Source of the DNA: GCA-002722245 sp038154685
GTDB lineage: Bacteria; Bacteroidota; Bacteroidia; Flavobacteriales_C; GCA-002722245
Assembly: GCA_038154685.1 (NCBI GenBank)
Contig: JAYPYW010000009.1
Coordinates: 1 to 64,000, forward strand
Direction: 5' to 3'
DNA length: 64,000 nucleotides
The notes beneath the pieces are model-generated. The model saw only the letters and a list, made by a program, of their open reading frames with translations, was not told where the DNA came from and searched no databases. Of the stretch, positions 38,822 to 48,786 are shown in pieces (position 1 is the stretch's first letter; every line of letters starts with the position of its first letter). The translations under genes were made by a program, and so were the position numbers.

Positions 38822-41272
38822 ATGCAAGAAGGAGTATTTGATTTTAATGGTTTAATGTTAAACCAAGTTATAGATGAAGACGCGGAATTCATTCCGTTAA
38901 TTACGAATGAGGAGGATGATGATATAGTTGATGCTTCCATTCCAGAAGAGCTTCCAATTTTAACTTTAAGAAACACAGTTTTATTTCCAGGAGTTGTAAT
39001 TCCAATAACAGTTGGTAGAGACATGTCTATCAAACTAGTTAACGATGCCTATAAGGCCGAGAAAACAATCGCTGTGGTTGGTCAGAAAGACGTAGACCAA
39101 GAAGATCCAGGTCCAGAAGATATTCATGAAATAGGAACCGTTGGTCATATCATGAAGATCTTAAGAATGCCTGATGGAAATACAACGGTTATTATCCAAG
39201 GAAAGAAAAGATGTAGAATTAAAGAAGTTACTTCTACAGATCCTTACTTCTTTGGAAAGATCGAAAAGTTAACAGAAGCTCGTCCGAAACCAAAGAATAA
39301 AGAATTCCAAGCATTAGTTTCTTCATTAAAAGATTTAGCGCTTAAGATTATCAAGGATTCCCCGAATATTCCTTCAGACGCTTCCTTTGCGATTAAGAAT
39401 ATCGAAAGCGATTCTTTCTTAATAAACTTCATTGCTAGCAACATGAATTTAAACATGGAGCAAAAGCAAGGATTAGTTGAAGAAAACGATTTAAAAGAAA
39501 GAGCTATTAAAGTACTTGAGTTGTTAACCAAGGAAATGCAAATGTTGGAGATCAAAAATCAAATTCAATCCAAAGTAAAGGTGGATTTAGATAACCAGCA
39601 ACGTGAATATTTCTTGCATCAACAAATGAAAACCATTCAAGAAGAATTGGGTGGAAGTGCTACCGATCAGGAAATTCAAGAGCTTAGAGATAAGGCAGGG
39701 AAGAAGAAATGGAATGAAAAGGTAGAGAAGCATTTCTATAAAGAATTAGAAAAGCTTCAAAGAATCAATCCGCAGGCCGCAGAGTATTCAGTTTACTTAA
39801 ATTACTTGGAGTTATTAGTAGATTTACCTTGGAATGAGTACACAGAAGATAAGTTTAATTTAAAACGTGCTAAAGAAATCCTTGATCGTGATCATTATGG
39901 TCTGGACGAGGTGAAAGATAGAATTTTAGAACATTTAGCTGTTTTAAAATTAAAGAAAGATATGAAGGCTCCAATCCTTTGTTTATATGGTCCTCCAGGT
40001 GTTGGTAAAACATCATTAGGAAAAAGTGTAGCTGAAGCGATTGGAAGAAAGTATGTAAGAATGTCTTTAGGAGGTGTTCGAGATGAGGCAGAGATTAGAG
40101 GGCATAGAAAAACTTACATTGGAGCAATGCCTGGAAGAATAATCCAGAACATAAAAAAGGTTAATAGTGCCAATCCAGTGTTTATTTTGGATGAGTTGGA
40201 TAAAGTATCGAGAGATGCGCAAGGTGATCCTTCATCTGCTTTGTTAGAAACTCTTGATCCAGAGCAAAACGAAGCATTCTACGATAATTTTGTTGAGCAA
40301 GATTTCGATTTGAGTAAAGTAATGTTCATCGCAACTGCTAACTCTTTAAATACAATTCAGCCAGCTTTAAGAGATCGATTAGAGATTATTGAAGTAACTG
40401 GTTACACAATTGAAGAAAAGGTAGAGATTGCGAAACGTCACTTGTTACCTAAGCAACTGAAGGAGCATGGATTAAAAGCCAAAGATGTGAAGATTGGTAA
40501 AAAAGTGCTTCAGAAATTAGTGGATGGATACACTAGAGAATCTGGAGTTAGATCTTTAGAAAAGAAGGTGGCCAAAGTTGTTAGGTCTTATGCTAAAGCA
40601 ATCGCACTTGAGGAGCCAAAGGATCCGAAGGTTACCCCAGAAGACTTAATCGAAATACTAGGTCCATCAAGAGATAGAGATAAGTATCAGGGAAATGAGC
40701 ATGCTGGTGTAGTAACTGGATTAGCATGGACTGCAGTTGGTGGTGATATTCTTTTCATCGAAGTTTCTTTAAGCAAAGGAAAAGGAAAGTTTACCGTTAC
40801 AGGAAACTTAGGAGATGTAATGAAGGAATCATCAATCCTTGCAATGGAGTACTTAAGATCTCACGCTGATAAATATGGTATTAATCCAGAGGTGTTTGAT
40901 AAGTGGAACGTTCATATTCACGTGCCAGAAGGTGCAACACCAAAAGATGGGCCATCAGCCGGAATTACAATGCTTACAGCCTTAGCAAGTGCTTTTACAC
41001 AAAGAAAAGTAAAGGCAAAAACAGCAATGACTGGAGAGATAACGTTAAGAGGACGTGTCTTACCAGTTGGCGGAATAAAGGAAAAAATCTTAGCTGCTAA
41101 AAGAGCAGGAATTAAAGATATATTAGTAAGTGAAGAGAATCGTCACGATGTAGAGAAAATTGGAGAAGAATACCTAAAAGGATTGACTTTCCATTTTGTG
41201 AGTGATGCAAGTGAAGTATTAGAAATCGCTCTTACCAACCAAAAAGTTGCCGACGCATTAGAAATTAAATAA
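38822..41272 (+). CDS. lon: Lon ATP-dependent protease
   Basis: 816-residue Lon. N-terminal LON substrate domain from about residue 40 (LPILTLRNTVLFPGVVIPITVGRDMS), AAA+ module with Walker A GPPGVGKTS, Walker B VFILDELDKV, and the C-terminal serine protease domain with the Ser-Lys dyad: S712 in DGPSAGITM and the Lys in GGIKEKILAAKRAG. The start at 38822 gives an extra acidic stretch (EDAEFIPLITNEEDDDIVDA) before the LON domain, common in Bacteroidota. Degrades damaged and regulatory proteins in the cytoplasm. Overlaps the SDR gene by one base at its stop. Confidence 0.98.
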   Translation: MQEGVFDFNGLMLNQVIDEDAEFIPLITNEEDDDIVDASIPEELPILTLRNTVLFPGVVIPITVGRDMSIKLVNDAYKAEKTIAVVGQKDVDQEDPGPEDIHEIGTVGHIMKILRMPDGNTTVIIQGKKRCRIKEVTSTDPYFFGKIEKLTEARPKPKNKEFQALVSSLKDLALKIIKDSPNIPSDASFAIKNIESDSFLINFIASNMNLNMEQKQGLVEENDLKERAIKVLELLTKEMQMLEIKNQIQSKVKVDLDNQQREYFLHQQMKTIQEELGGSATDQEIQELRDKAGKKKWNEKVEKHFYKELEKLQRINPQAAEYSVYLNYLELLVDLPWNEYTEDKFNLKRAKEILDRDHYGLDEVKDRILEHLAVLKLKKDMKAPILCLYGPPGVGKTSLGKSVAEAIGRKYVRMSLGGVRDEAEIRGHRKTYIGAMPGRIIQNIKKVNSANPVFILDELDKVSRDAQGDPSSALLETLDPEQNEAFYDNFVEQDFDLSKVMFIATANSLNTIQPALRDRLEIIEVTGYTIEEKVEIAKRHLLPKQLKEHGLKAKDVKIGKKVLQKLVDGYTRESGVRSLEKKVAKVVRSYAKAIALEEPKDPKVTPEDLIEILGPSRDRDKYQGNEHAGVVTGLAWTAVGGDILFIEVSLSKGKGKFTVTGNLGDVMKESSILAMEYLRSHADKYGINPEVFDKWNVHIHVPEGATPKDGPSAGITMLTALASAFTQRKVKAKTAMTGEITLRGRVLPVGGIKEKILAAKRAGIKDILVSEENRHDVEKIGEEYLKGLTFHFVSDASEVLEIALTNQKVADALEIK

Positions 41273-41973
41273 TGGATTTAAAAGGAGCTAAGATTATCTT
41301 AACTGGAGGAAGTTCTGGGTTTGGAAAACAAACTGCAAAAGATTTATTGGCAAAAGGAGCTGAATTAATTATTACAGGTCGAGATGAGCAGAAGTTAATG
41401 AAAGTAGCTTTAGAGCTTGGTTGTACTGCTTTTCATGCGGATGTTAGTAATGAGGAGGCGGCTAAAGGAACGGTTGATTTTGCCTTAGAGAAGTGGGGTA
41501 GAATTGATGTGTTGATTAACAATGCTGGTTATGCTGAGTTTGGTTTGATTCATGAACTAGACTTAGAAAAGCTGAGAGCGGTTTATGAAACAAACGTTTT
41601 TGGTGCTGCGGCAATGGCTAAGTATTGTTCGCTAGTTTTCATGAAACAAAAATCTGGAAACATTATTAATATAGCTTCTACTGCAGCGTCGAAAGGATAT
41701 CCGCAAGGATCTATTTACGCAACCTCAAAGTTTGCTTTAAGTGGAATGACTCAATGTTGGAGGGCTGAATTAAGACCTTACAATGTTCGTGTTATTCAGA
41801 TAAACCCTTCTGAAGTTCCTACTGCTTTTGCTAAGCCTGATAGAGTAGAGCGTGAGTTAGAAGATAATAAGTTAACTCCAAAAGAAATTTCGGATGCTAT
41901 CCTAGCTTCACTGGAAATGGATAATAGAGGGATGATTACGGATGTGACGGTGATTGCTACTAATCCTTTTTGA
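41272..41973 (+). CDS. Short-chain dehydrogenase/reductase
   Basis: 233-residue classical SDR with NAD(P)-binding TGGSSGFGKQTAKDL, the NNAG motif (INNAGYAEFG), Ser in IINIASTAASKGY and catalytic YATSK (Tyr in YATSKFALSG). Resembles the YdfG/oxidoreductase group; substrate unknown. It starts within the lon stop (TAATG) and is co-transcribed with it. Confidence 0.93.
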   Translation: MDLKGAKIILTGGSSGFGKQTAKDLLAKGAELIITGRDEQKLMKVALELGCTAFHADVSNEEAAKGTVDFALEKWGRIDVLINNAGYAEFGLIHELDLEKLRAVYETNVFGAAAMAKYCSLVFMKQKSGNIINIASTAASKGYPQGSIYATSKFALSGMTQCWRAELRPYNVRVIQINPSEVPTAFAKPDRVERELEDNKLTPKEISDAILASLEMDNRGMITDVTVIATNPF

Positions 41974-42013
41974 TAGCGCCCGCTGATCTCACTGATCTCG
42001 CAGATATTTAATT

Positions 42014-42040
42014 GGCCACGTTTTGTGGCCTTTTTTTATA
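42014..42040. terminator. Terminator between SDR and agmatine deiminase genes
   Basis: GGCCAC, loop GTTTT, GTGGCC then seven T. Convergent genes flank it. A preceding run with GATCTCACTGATCTCGCAGA (41983-42003) belongs to the dispersed 'CAGAT' repeat family. Confidence 0.85.
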
Positions 42041-42050
42041 CTCCCTCAGT

Positions 42051-43201
42051 CTATTCCGCAGGTTGCTGCTGTGTAACGCACTGANNNNNNNNNNATGAAT
42101 CATACCTCCATTAACATAGAGGTTTCTAACATCAATACCAATTACTTTTCGGTTTGGAAACATTGATTGGATAATTTTATTGGCAAGTAAGTCATTTTTA
42201 TCGTGGTAGTTGGGCACCAAAACAATATTGTTAGCAACATAATAATTAAGATATGAACCTTTTGCTCTTGTGCTAACCCCATAAGTTGTTCTTACTTTTC
42301 TTTTGGTAAGGGGGAGGAAAACAAAAGTATAGCCTTTCCCGCTTTTGTTTTTAGACCTATATAATGTTTGAATGTCCTCTTTACTAACATTGAAAGTTTT
42401 TAGATTATAGCTTTTCATGGTCATGATATAGGTAGAGTCTCGAAACCTGGCAAATCCATCAATGTGTTGATCTGTAATATCGTAACCAGTTTCTCCCTCT
42501 AGCCAAATGAAGTTAGTGACTCCTAAATATTTTTCAAACAGAAATTCAGCAAGCTCAATAGAGAGGTCTGGGTTCCGATTAGGGTTTAAAATCGAACTTT
42601 TACAAGCCATAAAAGTACCATTGCCGTCTACCTCAAAACTTCCCCCTTCATTAACTAAAAGTTGATTTAAATCGATTGTTTTTCTGCCTTGAATTACCGC
42701 AATCTTACCAGGGATTTTTTCACAATTTTTAAATTGAATCGAATCTCCGGTTAATTCATCAATTTTTCCACCCCATGCATTGAAACCAAAATCAATAATG
42801 GAAAGGCTATCGTTTTCTCCTCTAACGTAAATAGGGCCATTATCTCTAATCCATACGTCATCGGTTTTTAAAATTGTCAAATCAACGTTGTCCATTATTG
42901 ATTTTGAAGCTTGAAGTAATTTTTCGATTCTCAATTTTTCAAACTCATCATAAGCTATAATGTGGACTTTTTCATGCGGAGAAAGTGCCTCCGTCATTGC
43001 AATCCATGTTGGTTCGAGGTTGTTTTGGTATTCAATCCCATATTGATGCCTGTGTGGCCATTGGAGCCAAGTGCCTTCATGAGTTTCGTCTTCTGTTGGC
43101 ATTTTATAGTTGATAGAAGAAGAGTAATCTATTTGGCCCTTTAGCGCGCCAAAAAAGAAAGTAAATACTATCAATATGGAAAGGTGTTTTGGAACTTTCA
43201 C
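42051..43201 (-). CDS. Agmatine deiminase family protein (exported), split by scaffold gap
   Basis: Peptidyl-arginine-deiminase/agmatine deiminase family protein. It has a signal peptide starting at GTG 43201 (VKVPKHLSILIVFTFFFGALKGQ) and the family signatures WPHRHQYG, DDVWIRDNGPIYV, FGFNAWGGK, NEGGSFEVDGNGTF and FIWLEGETGYDITDQHIDGFARF. The 10-N gap at 42085-42094 hides the end of GGMIH. Past the gap a different frame reads CVTQQQPAE followed by TAG at 42051, which is the normal end with the catalytic Cys. So the gene is intact and the apparent longer tail is a gap artifact. Hydrolyses agmatine or a related guanidinium compound outside the cytoplasm. Confidence 0.88.
42085..42094. other. 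Scaffold gap (10 N) at the catalytic Cys of the agmatine deiminase gene
   Basis: Ten N between GGMIH and CVTQQQPA. The right-hand frame differs from the left by the gap length, and the two contig ends share TCA, so the true gap may be zero or an overlap. Confidence 0.95.
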
Positions 43202-43241
43202 AAAATCATTTACCCTTATTAAGCATATATGTTTCAAGTAG

Positions 43242-43273
43242 TTTGTCTTACTATCATTATTCCGATATATTTG
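43242..43273 (+). promoter_or_regulatory. Promoter for the DUF4836 gene
   Basis: TTTG at 43242-43245 and TATATTTG at 43266-43273, spacer 20. It lies 19 bases before the ATG at 43293. Confidence 0.75.
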
Positions 43274-43292
43274 CCCAATCAACTATTAGCAA

Positions 43293-44906
43293 ATGTTTAA
43301 AAAATTAAGTCAACAAGTTTTAAATAGAATTTTACTTTCTATTTCCGTTATAACGTTACTTTCTTCTTGTGGAGGTGGGGATGTTAAGCATTCAAATTAT
43401 ATTCCTGCTAACTCATGTTTTGTAATGAGTTTAAATACTGAAGAGATCTTTAGTGATGCATTTTTCGATTTGATTTCAAACAATGATTTCACGGCTGATA
43501 TGGTTGAAGGTCCTTTGGCTGATATTATGCAGGATCCTGCGAATGCAGGGGTCAAGAGGCTAACTAAATACTATTTGTATGGTGCTGGGGCGAATATTTT
43601 AGAAGGTAAAATGGGGGCTGTATTGCCTTTAAATGATAAAGAGAAGCTTGCTCAGTATATAGAGAAAAATTGGCCTGAGGTTGAGGTTACTGAAGATAAC
43701 GGTTTATTAGCTGCCGAAATTTCTGCGGAACATAACGTTGTTTGGAACGATAATACTGCGCTTTACTTTTTCACGCCATTTGGTGGTGATGTTTTCACCC
43801 AGGCTGTTAGCTTATTTAAACAAACCGATGAGCAATCATTAACAAATACTGATTCAACATTTGCTTATGCCATGAATAATGATGCTCATGTTGCTGCGTG
43901 GTTAAAAAATGATGATTTTGCTGCATTTGCTGATGAGGGATTAAAAATGGTGAAGAATTTCAATTTATTCGACACTTTTGGAGTGAATAAAGAAGATATA
44001 AAAGGAGCAAGAACAGTATTCCTAGCCAATTTTAATGATGGGAATATTACTGTTGAACAAAGACAATATTTGAACGCTACTCAAATGTCTATTTACAATA
44101 GTTTTCAGAAAGAGAACAATGTATCTGGATTAACAAAAATTGCAAGTAATTCAAATCCAAAATTAGCATTAAGTGCTTCATTAAATTCAGAAGGATTAAA
44201 GGCTTTATTAAAAGAATATAACATGGATGAAATGTGGAAAGGGATTACAAAGAACTCCTTACTTCAAAGCGTTGAGTTAAGTCAGTTATCACAATATTTT
44301 GATGGTGATGTACTGGTTTTAGTTAACGGTTTAGACATGGTGTCTAAAACAATTACAACTAGTGATTTGGATGATGAAGGAAATGATATTGAAGTTAAAA
44401 AGGATGTTACAAACCCTGTTCCTAATGTTGCAATTGGTTTAACAATGAAAGACGCGGAAAAGTTTAATTTATCGCTTGGAATGGTTGCAGCTATGTTGCC
44501 TAAATACGAAGGGTATTCAAGTTATAATGACGAGGTGTTCTTTAAGGTTACGGATGATTTAATGGTTGTAACGCTTTCAAAGCAAGGCGTGGATGCTTTA
44601 AATAGTGCAAAAGGGGAATTGAATCCTGAGGTGTTGGATTTAGTTTCCAAGCATAGAACTTCAGCTTTTATTGATTTTGCTGGTGTTCTTGGAGAGGTAA
44701 AAGGAATGATGCCTTTACAAATTGAAGCCTTAGATAATTTAAAGAGTTTATCGGTTTCGGAAAAAGGAATAGCTAAAGAAGGAGTAATTGAAGGGAAAAC
44801 TGTTTTAAAGTTTAATAATAACGATAATGGATTGATTTCAACAATGAAATTAATTGATGGTTTAAGTGGGATTTTTGGACTATTAGCAGGTCAGTTACCA
44901 ATCTAA
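43293..44906 (+). CDS. DUF4836 family lipoprotein
   Basis: 537-residue predicted lipoprotein (SISVITLLSSCGGGDVK lipobox Cys near residue 27). The DUF4836 signature is the start YIPANSCFVMSLNTEEIF and internal strand-rich repeats with WNDNTALYFF, NDDAHVAAWLKNDDF, and NPVPNVAIGLTMKDAEKF. These proteins are Bacteroidota-specific, outer-membrane or periplasmic, with unknown function. The ATG of the ABC ATPase gene follows the stop with no gap, so the protein may work with the transporter. Confidence 0.88.
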   Translation: MFKKLSQQVLNRILLSISVITLLSSCGGGDVKHSNYIPANSCFVMSLNTEEIFSDAFFDLISNNDFTADMVEGPLADIMQDPANAGVKRLTKYYLYGAGANILEGKMGAVLPLNDKEKLAQYIEKNWPEVEVTEDNGLLAAEISAEHNVVWNDNTALYFFTPFGGDVFTQAVSLFKQTDEQSLTNTDSTFAYAMNNDAHVAAWLKNDDFAAFADEGLKMVKNFNLFDTFGVNKEDIKGARTVFLANFNDGNITVEQRQYLNATQMSIYNSFQKENNVSGLTKIASNSNPKLALSASLNSEGLKALLKEYNMDEMWKGITKNSLLQSVELSQLSQYFDGDVLVLVNGLDMVSKTITTSDLDDEGNDIEVKKDVTNPVPNVAIGLTMKDAEKFNLSLGMVAAMLPKYEGYSSYNDEVFFKVTDDLMVVTLSKQGVDALNSAKGELNPEVLDLVSKHRTSAFIDFAGVLGEVKGMMPLQIEALDNLKSLSVSEKGIAKEGVIEGKTVLKFNNNDNGLISTMKLIDGLSGIFGLLAGQLPI

Positions 44907-45530
44907 ATGAAAATAGTATTAAAAAATATAGCCCCACATCCTTTGATTGGGGCTTTTTCGTCTCAAACAGAAATTTGGAATAAAGAAGTTTCTTTGAATG
45001 AAGAGGCTTTTATTCATGTTCAGGCACCTTCTGGAACAGGGAAGTCTACACTATTGGGGATTTTATATGGTACCAGATTTGATTTCGATGGAAGCTTAGA
45101 CTTGGAGGCAGATGGTGATTGGAGTGATTTGAGAACAAACAGTTTATCAATTGTTTTTCAAGAGTTAGAACTTTTAGGCGATTTAACAGCATTAGAAAAT
45201 ATCCAACTAAAAAACCAGCTTACAGCGCACTTATCGGATGCTCAAATCCATCAAATGGCAATTGATTTAGGTGTTGAAAATCTCATGAATAGAAGAGTTG
45301 GGCTTTTATCCAGAGGAGAGAAGCAAAGAGTAGCAATTATTCGCGCTATGTGTATGCCATTTAAATGGTTGTTTTTAGATGAGCCATTTAGTGCTTTGGA
45401 TGAGAAGAATACTTTGGCGGCGATTACTCTTATTAAAAAGGAGGTAGAAAGAAATGCTGCTGGATTGGTTTTAGCCAATTTATATGACGATAATTATTTT
45501 GATTATAACCAAAGATTAAAGTTGGCTTAA
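44907..45530 (+). CDS. ABC transporter ATP-binding protein (LolD/MacB-like)
   Basis: 207-residue ATPase. Walker A APSGTGKSTLLG (about 43-54), Q-loop VFQELELLGDLTALENI, signature LSRGEKQRVAIIRAM (R in place of G), Walker B WLFLDEPFSALD. It is on the short side and ends soon after the H-loop region, where the expected histidine reads LANLYDDN rather than a THD, so a divergent switch is likely. Pairs with the permease encoded next. Confidence 0.88.
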   Translation: MKIVLKNIAPHPLIGAFSSQTEIWNKEVSLNEEAFIHVQAPSGTGKSTLLGILYGTRFDFDGSLDLEADGDWSDLRTNSLSIVFQELELLGDLTALENIQLKNQLTAHLSDAQIHQMAIDLGVENLMNRRVGLLSRGEKQRVAIIRAMCMPFKWLFLDEPFSALDEKNTLAAITLIKKEVERNAAGLVLANLYDDNYFDYNQRLKLA

Positions 45531-45531
45531 G

Positions 45532-46701
45532 TTGAGAAGGGTATCTGTTTCAAAAATATTAGTGCAAGGGAAATCGAAGAGAAAACTTGTTTTAGCAGCT
45601 TTTGGCGTGATGCTAAGTATGGTGGTTATTTCCGTTGTATTCCAAATTTTCCTAGATCTGAATCATTTATTGGAAAAAGGAGAGTCTGATGATGGTTTTA
45701 ATTATGTTCAGATATCCAAGGAGGTAGGCCTAATTAATACTTTGGGTTTAAGTAGCTCTGTCTTTTCTGAAAAGGAAATAAAAAAAATAAAAGCCCAAAG
45801 TTTTATTGAAGATGTAGGAGAGTTGTGGAGCAATGATTTTAGAGTTTATGGAGAGTTTGCCGGTAATTCTTTCGATATGTTTTTTACTTCAGTGGAAGAT
45901 GATTTTATTGATGCTGATATGAAAAGGTTTAGTTGGAAGCAAGGACAAAGAGAACTGCCGGTAATTATATCCAATCAATTTTTAAGTGTGCTCAATCATG
46001 CAGTTTTACCAAGTCAGGGTCAGCCTCCAATACCAAAAGTAGCTGTTAAGCAAGCAGTAGTGAATTTGATTTTGTCCAAGAATGGCGAAAGAATTAATCA
46101 GTTAGCAAGAGTTGTTGGCTTTTCGGATAGGATGAATAGTGTTTTAGTACCTAAGAACTTTCTTGATTTTGCCAATAAAAAGCTTGCGGGAACAACTTCT
46201 ACGAGGGTGTCAATGCTAATCCTGAAAGTGAAAGATTCTTCGAGTAAGCAGTTCAAAAGCTTTTTGAAAAGGAACGATTATGAGGTGTCGGGAGAATTGC
46301 CATTTGTGGACGATGCGAAATCCATTATAAAAATTGCTCTGCCAATAATTTTTACTTTCGGTGTTGTATTATTGACTTTAAGTTTGTCATTAAATTATGC
46401 TCAGTTTAAGCTAGTTGTTGCTGAAAATAAGGAGCGAATTAGAATGTTGAAGTTATTAGGCTATTCATCTAAATCAATTGTTTCATCAGTTTTAAAGTCA
46501 GGGTTAATCAGTTTTGGAGTAGCGGTTGTTTTTTCTTTTGCTCTTGTTATTCTTATTGTTTTAAAGTTTCATGATTTAATAGAATATTATAAGTTATGTT
46601 GTACTGAGTTAAATTTATTAAAGGTGTTTATTCCTGTGTTAATCGCCTCGGCAACCCTTGTCAGTTTACGTATGTCACTAATTCGATTAATTAGAGGTTA
46701 A
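45532..46701 (+). CDS. ABC transporter permease (FtsX/LolC-like)
   Basis: 389-residue permease with the LolC/MacB topology: one N-terminal helix (KLVLAAFGVMLSMVVISVVF), a long periplasmic domain (about residues 45-255) and three C-terminal helices (ALPIIFTFGVVLLTLSLSL, SGLISFGVAVVFSFALVILIVL, VFIPVLIASATLVSL). TTG start at 45532, directly after the ATPase stop. Might move lipoproteins or peptides, or transmit a signal across the membrane; the preceding DUF4836 lipoprotein is a candidate partner. Confidence 0.85.
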   Translation: MRRVSVSKILVQGKSKRKLVLAAFGVMLSMVVISVVFQIFLDLNHLLEKGESDDGFNYVQISKEVGLINTLGLSSSVFSEKEIKKIKAQSFIEDVGELWSNDFRVYGEFAGNSFDMFFTSVEDDFIDADMKRFSWKQGQRELPVIISNQFLSVLNHAVLPSQGQPPIPKVAVKQAVVNLILSKNGERINQLARVVGFSDRMNSVLVPKNFLDFANKKLAGTTSTRVSMLILKVKDSSSKQFKSFLKRNDYEVSGELPFVDDAKSIIKIALPIIFTFGVVLLTLSLSLNYAQFKLVVAENKERIRMLKLLGYSSKSIVSSVLKSGLISFGVAVVFSFALVILIVLKFHDLIEYYKLCCTELNLLKVFIPVLIASATLVSLRMSLIRLIRG

Positions 46702-46749
46702 TAAACTTTTAAAACCTTGTTTGATTTTAGGTTTTAAAGGAATCCTGAT

Positions 46750-46757
46750 TATTTTTG
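46750..46757 (+). promoter_or_regulatory. Minus-7 box for the DUF3857 gene
   Basis: TATTTTTG, an exact TAnnTTTG match, 17 bases before the ATG. The nearest TTTG is 26 bases upstream, longer than usual. Confidence 0.45.
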
Positions 46758-46773
46758 TGGCAAACTTTTAACT

Positions 46774-48723
46774 ATGAAGCCTTTTCAATTTATTTCACTT
46801 CTTTTTACTGTATTTCATTTTTCTCTTCAGGCCCAAGAAGATCCGCTTTATAACAACCATTTAAATATGTTTTTATGGGAGGATAATGCCGAGTTGCATG
46901 AGATTTCTGAAACTGAAAAGAAAGAGACTGCAGTTGTAATTTTAGATGAACAAAAATACGTTTATGAGAATGTAAAAACTGTTAAGAAAATCATTCATAA
47001 AATTATCAGAGTTAATAATGATAAAGGGGTGGAGTTGAATAACAAGGTTTACATTCCTATAAAGGATGAATCGAGTTTAAAGAACCTTAAAGTAAGGTGT
47101 ATATCTCCTGAAGGGAAAGAAACTCTTTTTGATAAATCAAACTTAAAAAGGTTTGAAAATCTTGATGGAATGGGAGGTTTTGCTGCTTTTGCTATCGAAG
47201 GAATCGAAGTAGGAGGAGAAATTGAATATTATTATGAAATTGACAAGTCTTTTTCAAGCTGTAATAGGATAAATATTCAAAGTTCGTTTCCTAAAAAAAG
47301 CTTCAAGTTAGAACTGGAAATAAGTAATGGGTTTTTATATACTCTATACAGGGAGAATCCGTACGAAAGCATTTCTGAGGTAGATACTTCAATTGGGAAA
47401 ATGGATTTCTTTTATTTCGAGGAAAAGGATATTCCTCAATTCCAAAAAAGAGATGCAAGTGTTTTTAAAAGCCGAATAAATTATTGCTTTAAGAAGTTCA
47501 CACCACCAAATTCATATAACTCTGGGTATTACAGTCTGTTTGATTACAGAAGTTTTGTGAACAGAACGAACGAGTTTTTCCAAAAGCCGATTAAACAAAG
47601 TCTTATTAGTAAGGTTAATACAAAAGGTTTGAAAAAGGTGTTTAAATCTGATAAAAAGAAAGGGCTAGATCAATTATCTAGGGCTTTGCATGCTGTTTAC
47701 ACTTCTGATGAAGATGCCTCTGGTACTTATTTAACCGAGCGACAGTTTACAGCAGTAGCATCAAAAATATTAAGAAGAATGGGGGTAATGCATTCTATTT
47801 ATGTTGTTGGGAATAGATACAAGAATAATACTGGAAACTTATCTAATAAGCAGTTTAGTTATTATAATATCGACGGCTTTTTAATATACATAGGAGAGAT
47901 TGATTTAACTTGGGACCCAACCTGTAAATACTGTGAATCGTATTACGTTCCTTATAGATATTTGGGGCAAGAGGTGACTTTAATAGGTGAAATGGTGAAG
48001 AACCCAGCTTTTAGTATGAATTATAGTTACAGCAAAATACTGGATGTAGTGCCGATTCCAAGTCATGAGTTCTCAACACGAAGAACAAAAATTGATTTGA
48101 AGTTTGATGATGATTTAACGGCGAATTATTCATTTGATCAAAATATTCAAGGGTACTATTCGCAATGGACAAAAAGTTGGTTCCGTTATCATAAAGGACA
48201 AGGAGAGAAGTTTGAGGAGTTTATAAATGATTTGTTTGAAGATTTTGGTGAAGATCCAAAAGTTCTGGATTTCAAAGTGAATGAAAATAGCAAGAAGGAA
48301 ATGGAGCTTTTTGCGAATATGAAGGATGAATCAATAGCTAAGCCAATTGGTGATAAAGTAATGTTTAAAATTGGAAGTATTATTGGGGTCCAGTCTGAAA
48401 TGTACGATAGTATCCCAAGGACCAATCCAATTCTTCAGCGCTACCCAAAGCGTTATCAATACGAAATTAAAGTTCAAATCCCAGAAGGATATGAATTCCA
48501 TTCTTCGGAAAATGTAAAAATATCTGATGTTGCTAAAAGGGAGGATGTTGAAATAGCTGGCTGGGATTCTGATTTGAAGGTTGAGGGGGATCAGTTGATT
48601 ATTACTATAACTGAATTTTACAACACTATTCAATACGAAGTAGATGAAATTCCTGCTTATAGAAGTGTAATTAACCGAGCTGCTGACTTCAACAAAGGGG
48701 TTATATTCTTTAAGAAGAAGTAG
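46774..48723 (+). CDS. DUF3857-type exported protein
   Basis: 649-residue secreted protein with a signal peptide (MKPFQFISLLFTVFHFSLQAQ). Residues about 40-200 match DUF3857 (VVILDEQKYVYENVKTVKKIIHKIIRVNNDKGVELNNKVYIPI), and the middle and C-terminal parts follow the transglutaminase-linked layout seen in Bacteroidota surface proteins, although I see no Cys-His-Asp transglutaminase triad. C-terminal part is rich in Lys/Glu strands. TTATTTTTG at 46749-46757 includes a TAnnTTTG box upstream. Single gene before the convergent pbpC. Confidence 0.8.
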   Translation: MKPFQFISLLFTVFHFSLQAQEDPLYNNHLNMFLWEDNAELHEISETEKKETAVVILDEQKYVYENVKTVKKIIHKIIRVNNDKGVELNNKVYIPIKDESSLKNLKVRCISPEGKETLFDKSNLKRFENLDGMGGFAAFAIEGIEVGGEIEYYYEIDKSFSSCNRINIQSSFPKKSFKLELEISNGFLYTLYRENPYESISEVDTSIGKMDFFYFEEKDIPQFQKRDASVFKSRINYCFKKFTPPNSYNSGYYSLFDYRSFVNRTNEFFQKPIKQSLISKVNTKGLKKVFKSDKKKGLDQLSRALHAVYTSDEDASGTYLTERQFTAVASKILRRMGVMHSIYVVGNRYKNNTGNLSNKQFSYYNIDGFLIYIGEIDLTWDPTCKYCESYYVPYRYLGQEVTLIGEMVKNPAFSMNYSYSKILDVVPIPSHEFSTRRTKIDLKFDDDLTANYSFDQNIQGYYSQWTKSWFRYHKGQGEKFEEFINDLFEDFGEDPKVLDFKVNENSKKEMELFANMKDESIAKPIGDKVMFKIGSIIGVQSEMYDSIPRTNPILQRYPKRYQYEIKVQIPEGYEFHSSENVKISDVAKREDVEIAGWDSDLKVEGDQLIITITEFYNTIQYEVDEIPAYRSVINRAADFNKGVIFFKKK

Positions 48724-48786
48724 CGGTTTACAATTTAATCTATGTTCGTTATCCCATGTTTGTAAAGAATCATATGATGATTTGTT

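Noticed and set aside
42008..42050. Apparent C-terminal extension of agmatine deiminase (SALHSSNLRNRL...)
   Set aside because: It is a frame produced by the wrong gap length; the conserved CVTQQQPAE end in another frame places the stop at 42051.
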